64,000 nucleotides of DNA from Pararhizobium sp. IMCC21322. GTDB taxonomy: Bacteria > Pseudomonadota > Alphaproteobacteria > Rhizobiales > GCA-2746425. Below, piece by piece: positions 46,481 through 55,549 of the stretch (position 1 is its first letter; every line of letters starts with the position of its first letter). The stretch spans positions 2,456,412 to 2,520,411 of the forward strand of contig NZ_CP132335.1 in NCBI RefSeq assembly GCF_030758295.1. Reading direction: 5' to 3'. The notes below the pieces were generated by a model that had not been told where the DNA came from, searched no databases, and saw nothing but the letters and a program-made list of their open reading frames with translations. Position numbers and translations under genes: made by a program.

Positions 46481-47788
46481 TCATTTTGTGCGGGACCGTC
46501 CAACAGAAACATAAGTCAAACCGGCATCTTCAACGGCATCGACCGGATAGATGTTTCGCAGATCAATCACAACGTCGCCGCGCATCAGCTTTTTCACAGT
46601 TTGCATATCAAGTGCACGATAGACGTTCCACTCTGTCATGATCACTGCCACGTCTACATCGGTGATGGCATCTTCTGCACTGTCGCAAAATTGCGTATTT
46701 GGCAAAAAGGACTTTGCTTCCCCCATAGCTTGCGGATCGTGGGCTTTTACATCCACGCCTGCCGCTTCCAGAACGGGAATAACCGCAAGACTGGGCGCTT
46801 CGCGCATGTCATCTGTATTAGGCTTGAACGCCAGCCCAAGAATACCAACAGTTTTTCCTCTCGGTGTGTCACCAAGTTCGGCCAGAATTTTCTGAGCCAT
46901 TGCTTTTTTGCGCGCCTCATTAACGCTTACCACGGATTCAATCAGATTCTGCGCTGCCCCATATTTGCGCCCCGTAGCAGCAAAGGCTCTTGTGTCCTTG
47001 GGGAAGCACGATCCCCCGAAGCCTGGCCCCGCATGCAGGAATTTGCCGCCAATTCTGTTATCCAGCCCGATTGCCTTGGCAACTTCCTGAACATTGCCAC
47101 CGGTTTGCTCACACAGATCCGCGACTTCATTAATGAAGGTGATTTTCATCGCAAGAAATGCGTTGGCTGCATATTTGATCAGTTCCGCATTTTCAGGCGT
47201 TGTCACCACAATCGGAGCGTCTCTTAAATAGAGCGGGCGATATATTTGCTGCAATACACTTTCAGCGCGTTTGTCTCTTACGCCAACGACGACACGATCC
47301 GGGCGCATGAAATCCTCAATCGCCGACCCCTCTCTTAAAAACTCGGGATTGGAGGCGAGGGAAAATGGCACGCCGGGCCGCTCAGCTTCAATGATCCTCT
47401 GCACCTCCGCATTTGTGCCGACCACCACCGTTGATTTCAGGACAATCACAGTCTCCGGTTTGATGGAACGAGCAATCTGTTTGGCTGCTGCATGAACATA
47501 TTGCAGATCCGCCTCACCATCCCCCCGCCGCGATGGTGTACCAACAGCAACAAACACCACATCAGCCTGTGCAACAGCTGAGTCAAAATCGGTCGTAAAC
47601 GTCAGACGCTGCCGATTCTGTTCCATGAGGCGATCAAGGCCCGGCTCATAAATCGGCAAAACGCCACTATTCAATGCGTCAATCTTGTCGGCATCCAGAT
47701 CAACGCAGGTAACTTCGAAACCAAATTCGGAAAAACAGATGCCTGACACAAGGCCAACATAGCCGGTGCCGATGATAGTGACTTGCAT
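46481..47788 (-). CDS. ugd: UDP-glucose 6-dehydrogenase
   Basis: From the ATG at 47788 (MQVTIIGTGYVGLVSG) the protein has 435 residues, the family norm. The longer open frame to 47941 adds 51 residues before the NAD motif and is rejected. AGGAG lies upstream of the chosen start. The catalytic cysteine is C261 in GPGFGGSCFPKDTRAF. The enzyme makes UDP-glucuronate for acidic surface polysaccharides. It sits 33 bases upstream of the TPR-sulfotransferase on the same strand, so the two could be transcribed together. Confidence 0.96.
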   Translation of the reverse strand: MQVTIIGTGYVGLVSGICFSEFGFEVTCVDLDADKIDALNSGVLPIYEPGLDRLMEQNRQRLTFTTDFDSAVAQADVVFVAVGTPSRRGDGEADLQYVHAAAKQIARSIKPETVIVLKSTVVVGTNAEVQRIIEAERPGVPFSLASNPEFLREGSAIEDFMRPDRVVVGVRDKRAESVLQQIYRPLYLRDAPIVVTTPENAELIKYAANAFLAMKITFINEVADLCEQTGGNVQEVAKAIGLDNRIGGKFLHAGPGFGGSCFPKDTRAFAATGRKYGAAQNLIESVVSVNEARKKAMAQKILAELGDTPRGKTVGILGLAFKPNTDDMREAPSLAVIPVLEAAGVDVKAHDPQAMGEAKSFLPNTQFCDSAEDAITDVDVAVIMTEWNVYRALDMQTVKKLMRGDVVIDLRNIYPVDAVEDAGLTYVSVGRSRTK

Positions 47789-48447
47789 GGAAACTCCTAT
47801 AAAGAGGCAATCTTGCTGCTGAGGGTCTTCGCTTCTCTTATTGCGGCATTGCGATGAAGTCACGGCAAAATAAGGTGGAGCTGTCTCGAGCGGAAGGACC
47901 AGGGCTAAAGACATGCAAATGGCGTCCAGGACTTGGATCAACTGGCCGCGAGCCCCAATGGCCGTCGTCCTCGGATTTATTCCGCGGACCCATAGCGCCG
48001 ACTACAGTCATAAACGCCGACGTGATTCTACCGGGCACTGATGGAGTTTCAATTGGATGCCTGACCACAGAATCAATGTCGGATTTGAGTTTCGAGGCCA
48101 AAATCTACCGAGAATCCGCCATTCACCCACTACGCTCATGCTCGCACATTATAAAGACTCTGGTGACACATCCGAACAGAAGCTTAAGATACCCGTCAAA
48201 TATGTGTTCAGAATGCAACACTCACACCCCAAGACGCTCTACACAGGCTTCGATGCCCATTTTACCGTTGATGAAACCGGCGCGATCCGTAATTGTCCAA
48301 TTGCGTTAGGGGCGATTCATCCGGCGGCATGGCCTTCCAGAAGAAATCGCCTCAGCATTGGGGGGTTTGATCCCGGTTCATTAAACCAAGTTTGGTGAAC
48401 CACATGACATCAGGCCCGATAATTGAAATGACTTTGGAGGTCATATT
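47789..48447. other. 659-base region upstream of the porin, no recognised gene
   Basis: The region lies between divergent ugd and porin genes. An open frame at 48057-48398 (113 residues, with a FDAHFTVDETGAIRNC segment) and another at 47854-48309 overlap in different frames; neither is recognised and neither has a good ribosome site. A TTTGGAGG ribosome site for the porin is at the right end (around 48434-48441). The rest may be a long porin leader or the debris of older genes. Confidence 0.5.
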
Positions 48448-49728
48448 ATGAAAAAGAGCATTTTGCTCGGCTCTGCCGCCGCTCTCGTCGCCGTAACAGG
48501 CGCACAGGCTGCCGATTTGCCAATCGTAGAACCAGTTGATTACGTTCGTGTATGCGATGCATTCGGCGCTGGTTTCCATTACATCCCAGGCACAGAAACA
48601 TGCCTGAAATTCTCTGGCCGTGTACGGACAGAAATCGGTATTCGTGATGACGATGACGATGACACAGTTGACACATCCTTCCTGAATTCAAATTTCGAGC
48701 TGGTCGTCAACGCGTCTTCCATGACTGAAGTCGGCATGCTGGTTGGTCAGTTCGCTATCTCCGGTTCTAACGAAGGCGATGTTGCTCTTGGCGATGCCTG
48801 GATCACAATCGGTGAGAACATCCTGGTCGGTCGCGAAACATCCCGTTACGATTTCGGTGGTGGTTACGGCATTTATGACGGTCTCTATGTTGATGAAGGC
48901 ATCAACCAGTTCACCTTCATCATGCCTTTCGGCAATGGCCTGTCCATGACACTGGGTCTCGAAGACGGTCGTGATCGTCGTGCGAATATCGCTCAGTACA
49001 ATGGCGCGTCATCTGCTATTACCGTGACATCCAGCTTCTCGGTTGTTGTTCCAGCTACAGTTAGCACCAATTACACGATCGCTTCTGGTGCAAATCTTGG
49101 CCAGGATGCAACTTATGCTGGAATGGAAATTCCTGAGATTGTAGCCAGCCTTCGCATTTCACAGGGCTGGGGTTCCGCTCAGATCTCTGGTGCTTTGCAT
49201 CAGATTCGCTCAATCACCACATATGCGGCATCCGCACCTTACACTACCCTGTCAACTGGTGGTGCAGGCATCGCTATTGGTGCTCTTGACGAAGATTACG
49301 GTTGGGCTGTTCAGGCTGGCGTTGAGTTGAACGTCGGTTCCATGACCAAAGTTAAAGTTGTCGGTGCTTATGCTGATGGTGCAATGCACTACATCGGTGG
49401 ATCCGATTACTATGAAGCTGCTGTCGACGCGACAACTGGCAACATCACTGACACCATGAGTGGTTGGTACGCGTTGGCCAGCTTGAACCATGCGTTCTCC
49501 AGCGCTCTGAATGTTTCTGTCCTTGGTGCTTACCATGACTTCGACGACCAGGCTAAACTCTGGCAGGTCAGTGCCAACATCGAATATGAAGTTGTTGAAA
49601 ACCTCATCGTAAGCTTGGCTGGTCAGTACACAGACACAGAAGTCGAAGCAAATACAATGCTCGGTGTCGACGATGATTCAGATACAGACAGCTGGGAAGC
49701 TAAACTGCGTATTCAGCGCAACTTCTAA
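48448..49728 (+). CDS. Outer-membrane porin, rhizobial Omp2 type
   Basis: This 426-residue precursor has a signal peptide cut after AQA (residue 21). The mature start ADLPIVEPVDYVRVCDAFGAGFHYIPGTETCLKFSGRVR, with its two cysteines, is the hallmark of Hyphomicrobiales porins (Brucella Omp2 group). Alternating strands and the C-terminal RIQRNF with final phenylalanine indicate a beta-barrel. A run of six aspartates (around residues 67-72) lies in an early loop. Codon use is strongly biased, as for an abundant protein. A strong ribosome site and terminator frame it. A truncated relative lies at 53680. Confidence 0.95.
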   Translation: MKKSILLGSAAALVAVTGAQAADLPIVEPVDYVRVCDAFGAGFHYIPGTETCLKFSGRVRTEIGIRDDDDDDTVDTSFLNSNFELVVNASSMTEVGMLVGQFAISGSNEGDVALGDAWITIGENILVGRETSRYDFGGGYGIYDGLYVDEGINQFTFIMPFGNGLSMTLGLEDGRDRRANIAQYNGASSAITVTSSFSVVVPATVSTNYTIASGANLGQDATYAGMEIPEIVASLRISQGWGSAQISGALHQIRSITTYAASAPYTTLSTGGAGIAIGALDEDYGWAVQAGVELNVGSMTKVKVVGAYADGAMHYIGGSDYYEAAVDATTGNITDTMSGWYALASLNHAFSSALNVSVLGAYHDFDDQAKLWQVSANIEYEVVENLIVSLAGQYTDTEVEANTMLGVDDDSDTDSWEAKLRIQRNF

Positions 49729-49766
49729 GCTAATCATGATCTGACGTAAGTCAGTTCTGAGAATTG

Positions 49767-49798
49767 AGGCCCGGCGGGAAACTGCCGGGCCTTTTTTG
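49767..49798 (+). terminator. Rho-independent terminator of the porin gene
   Basis: AGGCCCGGC (49767-49775) pairs with GCCGGGCCT (49784-49792) around eight bases, followed by a T-run. It lies 39 bases after the porin stop. Confidence 0.92.
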
Positions 49799-50023
49799 TA
49801 GCATTGGCAGCCAAACACCATGAGCGCCACAAGATCCTGATACACCCACAGTCAATTGGCTCAGTGACGAAGTAGGTTCCTGTATCGTATTGGTTGTGCC
49901 GTAACCGAACATTGCTGCAGCAGCCATAATGGACAGAATCTACCATTCTGTTTTATCCAATCCCAATTCTGATATGACCATCCCTGCGGCAAACTGATGT
50001 CCGCTGTTGACCGCGGAAATAAG

Positions 50024-52024
50024 ATGACTGATCCTGCTGAACTGTTTTACCAGGCCATTGTGTATATTGAGAAAAAAGAGTTCGAAAAAGCTCTGTCCAG
50101 TTTGGAAGCCTGCCTGAAGCTGGCGCCTGACAGAGCCTCTGTGCGATACAATCTGGCATCTGTATTGTGTCAATTGGGCGAATTCTCCCGGGCCAGGCAG
50201 TTGGCCGATGATCTGTTGCGAGAGGAACCGCAAAATCCGGATTATTTGAATCTGTTGGCCTCCGCTATCTTTCCAATGGGCGAAAACGCTCGTGCCATTT
50301 CAATTTATGAGAGCTTGAGGGAAAACGGCGACGGTTCCGCAGAAACAAACCTCAACCTTCTAAATGCTCTTGTTTCAACCGGAGAATTGGTAAAAGCCGA
50401 GTCGTTGATATCTGAACTCAAGGCAAATAATGTCCCGGAGAAGGCTTATCGAACCACGCTTTCAATTCTTCGGTTCAAGCAAAATCGGTTCGATGAAGCA
50501 TTGTCGCTTCTCGATAAAATTCTGACAATAAACCCGTCAGATACCGAGGCATTGTTTCAAAGGGGCAGATTAAGGTCTCTCCGTCATAACATTGATGGGG
50601 CAGTGAAAGACTTTCATGCGCTTGATGCATGTGGGGAGCGGAGCGCCCGCGTCAGAACATACTCGTTTTTAGCCCAGCAGCAGGCGGCAGCTTGGGGTCG
50701 ATTTGATGAAGATGTTGGCTTTTTGGCCGGGTTCAACGAAAACGACGAACCCAATTGCCCGAATCCGTTCATTTGCCTGCTGCTTCCCAGAACACTTGAT
50801 TATGAATTCAGGGCCTCGGTGATTGCGGCCAGAACAATTAACGAGTCTGGCCAGGAAGAGCCGCATTCGGTTTTTGCTGTGCCGCGCCATTGCAATAACG
50901 AAAAAATCCATGTTGGCTACATGTCGGCCAATTACAGGCGCCATCCTTCGGCCCATAATATCACCAAGCTGATAGAGCAACACGACCGTTCGCGTTTCAA
51001 AATTATCGGCTTTGATCTTTTCGGCGAAAACAATTCGGCTGAGCGCACACGGCTGAAAAACGCATTTGATGAATTCATTGACCTCAGTGAAAAATCAGAT
51101 GCGGAGGCGGGACAGATCATCCGCCATCTGGGCGTGGACATTCTGATTGATCAGATGGGGCACACAGCCAGAAGCCGCGGCAGGATGTTCGCTCAAAAAA
51201 ACGCACCGGTTCAAGTCAGTTATCTGGGATTTCCCGGAACTTCCGGAATAAATTCAATAGATTACGTCATTGGCGACAACACGGTCATCAAAGCGGATGA
51301 AGAACGATTCTACACTGAAGCGGTGTGCTACATGCCAGACACCTATTGGCCTGCCGAAGGTGGGGTGGCAGTTGGAGCACAGACCATAAGCCGCAAGCAA
51401 TATGGAATTCCGGAAACGGCGATGGTTTATTGCTGTTTCAATACTTTCCAGAAGATCACGCCGATTGTCTTCAACCGCTGGATGAAAATACTGTCAAACG
51501 TTTCCGGCAGTGTACTGGTGCTGCTTGATGGGCCGGAAATCGCGAAGAACAATCTCAAGCTGGAAGCAGAAAAGCGGGGCGTGTCGGGCAGCAGATTGAT
51601 TTTCATACCAAAAGTCAGTCCGGAACAGCACCTTGCACGTCAATCCATCTGCGATCTGTTTCTGGACACATCTCCCTACAATGCACACACCATTGGCAGA
51701 GATGCGCTTCTGGGCGGCCTTCCCATGATCACATGCATTGGCAACACCTTTTCGGATCGCGTTGCGGCCAGTCTGTTGCGCGCAAGCGGGCTGGAGGAAT
51801 TGATCACAACGAACGGTGATGCATTTGTGGAATTGGGCAGTCAACTCGGAAGGGACCCGGCGAAACTGCAGCACATCAAGGAAAAGCTGCATCAAAATAG
51901 TCAGGTCCATCCCTTGTTCGATACGCCCTTATTCGCCCGATACTTTGAACGCGCTTTCAAAGAGATGAATCGACGCAGTCTGTCCGGTGAGCCACACACT
52001 AGTTTTTCTGTGTCAGAGTTTTAG
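50024..52024 (+). CDS. TPR-containing O-GlcNAc-transferase-like glycosyltransferase (GT41)
   Basis: About 666 residues follow the ATG at 50024 (MTDPAELFYQ), which has GCGGAAATAAG upstream; an ATG at 49997 is possible. The first 230 residues are TPR repeats (KALSSLEACLKLAPDRASVRYNLASVL and following). The C-terminal half is the SPINDLY/OGT catalytic region with HVGYMSANYRRHPSAHN, DILIDQMGHTARSRGRMFA, APVQVSYLGFPGTSG, and a nucleotide-binding LDTSPYNAHTIGRDALLGGLPMI. Such bacterial enzymes glycosylate proteins or surface components. The acceptor is unknown. It lies between an intact porin and a broken one. It is a single-gene unit. Confidence 0.92.
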   Translation: MTDPAELFYQAIVYIEKKEFEKALSSLEACLKLAPDRASVRYNLASVLCQLGEFSRARQLADDLLREEPQNPDYLNLLASAIFPMGENARAISIYESLRENGDGSAETNLNLLNALVSTGELVKAESLISELKANNVPEKAYRTTLSILRFKQNRFDEALSLLDKILTINPSDTEALFQRGRLRSLRHNIDGAVKDFHALDACGERSARVRTYSFLAQQQAAAWGRFDEDVGFLAGFNENDEPNCPNPFICLLLPRTLDYEFRASVIAARTINESGQEEPHSVFAVPRHCNNEKIHVGYMSANYRRHPSAHNITKLIEQHDRSRFKIIGFDLFGENNSAERTRLKNAFDEFIDLSEKSDAEAGQIIRHLGVDILIDQMGHTARSRGRMFAQKNAPVQVSYLGFPGTSGINSIDYVIGDNTVIKADEERFYTEAVCYMPDTYWPAEGGVAVGAQTISRKQYGIPETAMVYCCFNTFQKITPIVFNRWMKILSNVSGSVLVLLDGPEIAKNNLKLEAEKRGVSGSRLIFIPKVSPEQHLARQSICDLFLDTSPYNAHTIGRDALLGGLPMITCIGNTFSDRVAASLLRASGLEELITTNGDAFVELGSQLGRDPAKLQHIKEKLHQNSQVHPLFDTPLFARYFERAFKEMNRRSLSGEPHTSFSVSEF

Positions 52025-52266
52025 GGTCCTCTGAAGCTCCACAACATCTACAACATCATTACATGGGAGATGCTGGATGAGCCCCGGGTAGGGATCAGAA
52101 GCCGTGCAAGCGCAGGCCGCGAAATTTCTAAATAGATGTCAGAGCTTCTGCCTGCGATATCATCATTTTTGATGAGAATTGGCAGTTAAACCGCAGATAA
52201 AACGCAACTTTAGCTAGGCAAAGATTCCGTTAAGCCCTCCGGCAGACCGTCTTAGTTGTCTGCAGA

Positions 52267-53280
52267 TTAACGCTTCAGAAGTTCAGCAATTTGCGCCTGT
52301 CTTACACCCGCTTGTTTTCTTACACGTTTAGTAAAAGTATTATATTTTCTTTCGTTTGGGAGTTTGTCAAAGCATCGGTAAGAAAGATCGCCAATAATTT
52401 CTGCATATTTAATCCAGGTATCAAAGCAAATAACATCGCGGAGAGTGACTTCATAATTGCTAAAATCGAATATCTCAACAGCGGAATTCGGTGGGATAAA
52501 TTCCGTTTGACTTTCCGCGTCGGACCATTCTTTCGGCTGATTAAAATTCCTATGAGATCCATCTTCAGAGTATTTAAACTCAGGATATTTCAATCCATAT
52601 TCAGAGCACCCATGACTAATTCCGCAAATAACATTTGTTATCTCAAGTTTTTTTATAACGGATTTCATTTCATTTAGGCAAATAACGGCTTCTTCTTCAG
52701 ATTGGCAAAAAATATAGCCTTTGTATGGATTGGGAACTTTTTCACGTATCTCAATCATACATTTCCGAAAATTATCACGTGGCAGAGAAACTTGTTTCAT
52801 CGCGAAGTATATCATCATACAAGACACGACATCCGCGGGAATTATTTGTACTTTATAACAGCTAAAGCAAGTGCTTTTTATTGAATCTGTTTTAAAAAAA
52901 GATTCAATGTATTCTTTGCAGTTGGTATTTTTATCATTTATCTGATTCGTTTTTCCTTCAAATATCTGGGGAACGGGTATTTCTGGATTAACGTCAAATT
53001 TACTTAAAATGAATCGACATTCGTTGACCAATTTTATGAGACGGGTCGGTGTCAAGCTTTCATAGTTGATGTCTATTTCAAGGAAATGCGTATTGAGCTC
53101 TTGTTGACACTTTGAGTAAAGGCCATCCCCAGTTGTGTGCGGAGATTGGCAATCCAGAAATTTGAGTAAATTGACAACTGGTTGCAGTTCGTTTGGCCGT
53201 AAAACAATTCTGTCTTCAAGGCGCGAAATAATTTCCGCCAATTCAGAGTCGTTTTTAGATGTTGGGTTTTTCTGTAGCAA
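52267..53280 (-). CDS. Unrecognised AT-rich protein of 337 residues
   Basis: I do not recognise this protein. It is lysine-, isoleucine- and asparagine-rich, and its DNA is visibly more AT-rich than its neighbours, which suggests recent acquisition. It has no signal peptide or membrane segment. Features are several cysteines in the middle (KSTCFSCYKVQIIPADVVSCMM, then KCMIEIREK, YIFCQSEEEAVICLNE, VICGISHGCSEYG), a conserved-looking FDFSNYEVTLRDVICFDTW stretch and a basic C-terminus (TKRVRKQAGVRQAQIAELLKR). A weak start context leaves the N-terminus uncertain. It sits between the GT41 gene and a truncated porin and points leftwards. Confidence 0.7.
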   Translation of the reverse strand: MLQKNPTSKNDSELAEIISRLEDRIVLRPNELQPVVNLLKFLDCQSPHTTGDGLYSKCQQELNTHFLEIDINYESLTPTRLIKLVNECRFILSKFDVNPEIPVPQIFEGKTNQINDKNTNCKEYIESFFKTDSIKSTCFSCYKVQIIPADVVSCMMIYFAMKQVSLPRDNFRKCMIEIREKVPNPYKGYIFCQSEEEAVICLNEMKSVIKKLEITNVICGISHGCSEYGLKYPEFKYSEDGSHRNFNQPKEWSDAESQTEFIPPNSAVEIFDFSNYEVTLRDVICFDTWIKYAEIIGDLSYRCFDKLPNERKYNTFTKRVRKQAGVRQAQIAELLKR

Positions 53281-53679
53281 TGTTCTTGCGGCCTTTTATC
53301 CGGATCGAAGCCCAAATCTTAAAATCATACTCAGGTTTTGTATAGGTAATGCTGAATCTTCCGCATGTCTTCAGTAGTCATCATTACATCAGTTTCAGCA
53401 CACCCTATATCGTCCGTAAATGGCGCCTCCGTATAAAATGAACCTTTCTTCGAAGTGGTTCCAATTTGCACAGCTTAGTTTCAAGCACAATAGCCGTCTT
53501 GTTGGAAAAACAAGCCACGGTCTACAAAAGTTTCCAAATTGTTAACCATACCCGTTTACCGCTTGTTCATATCCGGAAAGGCTTGATGCCCTTGGCGTTG
53601 GTAGGACCCAATCCCACCAATCTTTTCTGCTAGGAGAGCCTGAAATCCGGGGGAGAATGATACACACAAGGGTGGATAG
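53281..53679. other. Non-coding junction before the porin fragment
   Basis: These 400 bases have no recognisable gene. They hold the probable promoter of the AT-rich gene and the break point where the second porin lost its 5' end. No transposase fragment, terminal repeat or integrase site was seen. Confidence 0.5.
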
Positions 53680-54432
53680 CGATCTCAATACGATTTTAGT
53701 GGTGGTTACGGCATGTATGACGGCTATTACGCCGACGAAGCGCTGAACCAGTTCACCTTTTTTGCGCCCTTCGGTGATGACATACGCCTTAGCCTGGGTG
53801 TTGAGGACGGACGCAATCGAGAAGCAAATATCGCTCAGACAAGCGCAGGCACAGGCTTTTCCAAAAATGTACCCTACGCCGGCATGAAAATACCGGATGT
53901 CGTTGCCAGCCTTCGCATTTCCCAGGCTTGGGGAAGCGCCCAGATATCCGGCGCAGTCCATCAGATCAGGGCAAATGCCGATGCAGGTGTTTTTGAAGAT
54001 TTTGGTTTTGCAGCGCAGGCGGGAGCCGAGTTCAGGCCCAATCGGCAAACGCGGTTCAAGTTTGTTGCAGCCTACGCCGATGGTGCCATGCATTATGTCG
54101 GCGGCAATGATTTTTACGAAGCGCAACTCAGAGATACATCCACACAGATCGATGAAACACTCAATGGATGGTATGTTCTTGCCGGGTTGAACCAGAGACT
54201 GACAAAAACCGTATCTTTGGAAACCACAGCTTCGTTCCACGACTTTGTCGACCAGGCGGAAGTCTGGCAGTTGGGCGCGACATTATTCTATCAGCCTACG
54301 CGGGAACTTCGTATTCGCTTTGGCGCGATGTATGAAGGGTTTGACTATGACGACACTATTCTGGGCCGCGAACTGAATGATGGCGACGACGATAATTGGG
54401 AAGTCAAAATGCGCGTTCAGCGGAACTTTTGA
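53680..54432 (+). pseudogene. 5'-truncated porin
   Basis: The frame from 53680 to the stop at 54432 matches the C-terminal two thirds of the intact porin at 48448, starting at its YDFGGGYGIYDG segment (here YDFSGGYGMYDG). Shared blocks include DEALNQFTFFAPFGD, LRISQAWGSAQISGAVHQIR, AYADGAMHYVGGNDFYEA and the ending RVQRNF. An in-frame TAG lies at 53677-53679, and the signal peptide and roughly the first 135 residues are absent. An internal ATG at 53713 cannot give an exported barrel. The remaining frame has no damage, so the loss may be fairly recent or the fragment may serve as a recombination donor. Confidence 0.85.
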
Positions 54433-54495
54433 GCGTTGAAGCCCGCTTCGCACTGAACGAACACATGCTTCAGCATTTATGACTTGTGGTTGGTA

Positions 54496-54530
54496 GTTGA
54501 GACAGAACTGATGTTTCAGATAGTCTCAAC
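54496..54530. promoter_or_regulatory. Inverted repeat upstream of cysD
   Basis: GTTGAGAC (54496-54503) and GTCTCAAC (54523-54530) are perfect arms around 19 bases that themselves contain CTGA/TCAG. No T-run follows. It lies 114 bases before cysD and could be an operator for sulfate-assimilation control, or a remnant of porin termination. Confidence 0.4.
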
Positions 54531-54643
54531 ACACACATTTTCCCGCCTCAATTTCCCCAAATTATGCCGACAATAGAAATACATATCTGGCAAACCCTCT
54601 CCACACTTGCTATTTCAGCGTTAAACCTAAAAAGCGTGGTCAA

Positions 54644-55549
54644 ATGTCCCAGCAACTGTCTCATCTCAAACGCCTCGAAGCCGAGGCTATTCACATTTTT
54701 CGCGAGGTCGCTGCCTCGTTCGAAAAACCGGTAATGCTCTATTCAATCGGCAAGGATTCCTCCGTCCTGCTGCATCTCGCCATAAAAGCGTTTTATCCGG
54801 CCAAACCACCATTTCCATTCCTGCATGTGGATACCACCTGGAAATTCCAGGAAATGATCCAGTTTCGCGATGACACCGCAAAACGCCTCGGCATTGATCT
54901 GATTGTGCATATCAATCAGGAGGGGGTGGCCCAAGGCATCAACCCGTTTGACCATGGCTCTAATACGCACACCCATATTATGAAGACGGCCTCTCTGCGT
55001 CAGGCGCTGGATAAATACGGCTTTGATGCCGCTTTTGGCGGTGCGCGCAGGGATGAAGAGAAAAGTCGCGCCAAGGAGCGCATTTTTTCCTTCCGTGATG
55101 CACAGCATGGTTGGGACCCGAAAAATCAACGCCCGGAAATGTGGAAGATTTTCAACACACGGGTTGCCAAGGGCGAGTCCATTCGCGTCTTTCCCATATC
55201 AAACTGGACCGAGTTGGATATCTGGCAGTATATTTTGCTGGAAGATATTCCCATCGTGCCGCTCTACTTTGCCAAAAAGCGCCCGGTGGTCGAACGTGAC
55301 GGCATGCTGATCATGAAAGATGATGATCGCATGAAGCTGAACCCGGGGGAGGCGACCAGTGACCAGATGGTGCGCTTCCGCACACTTGGCTGTTATCCGC
55401 TGACTGCCGCCATTGAATCAAACGCAGATACGTTGGAAGCCATTGTCAGCGAAATGCTGGTCGCCCGCACATCCGAGCGACAGGGCCGATTGATCGACCG
55501 GGATGAAGCAGGCTCGATGGAGAAGAAGAAGCGCGAGGGGTATTTCTGA
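54644..55549 (+). CDS. cysD: Sulfate adenylyltransferase subunit 2
   Basis: This 301-residue protein of the PAPS-reductase/PP-loop family has the loop [16 protein letters not shown] (31-46) and the conserved [17 protein letters not shown]. With the CysN GTPase it makes APS from sulfate and ATP. It ends RREG-like (KKKREGYF), the normal C-terminus. Its stop overlaps the cysNC start by one base (TGATG), indicating translational coupling. It is the first gene of cysD-cysNC-cysQ. Confidence 0.97.
   Translation: MSQQLSHLKRLEAEAIHIFREVAASFEKPVMLYSIGKDSSVLLHLAIKAFYPAKPPFPFLHVDTTWKFQEMIQFRDDTAKRLGIDLIVHINQEGVAQGINPFDHGSNTHTHIMKTASLRQALDKYGFDAAFGGARRDEEKSRAKERIFSFRDAQHGWDPKNQRPEMWKIFNTRVAKGESIRVFPISNWTELDIWQYILLEDIPIVPLYFAKKRPVVERDGMLIMKDDDRMKLNPGEATSDQMVRFRTLGCYPLTAAIESNADTLEAIVSEMLVARTSERQGRLIDRDEAGSMEKKKREGYF

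Noticed and set aside
46307-47227. 306-residue plus-strand frame
   Set aside because: It is antisense to the sulfotransferase and UDP-glucose dehydrogenase genes and shows no domain.
47854-48309. 151-residue frame upstream of the porin
   Set aside because: No ribosome site, no recognisable domain, and it overlaps another equally weak frame; kept only as part of the intergenic note.
53281-53690. Insertion sequence as cause of the porin truncation
   Set aside because: No transposase fragment, inverted terminal repeats or target-site duplication could be found by eye.
53542-54240. 232-residue minus-strand frame over the porin fragment
   Set aside because: The opposite strand clearly encodes porin sequence; this frame has no family signature.
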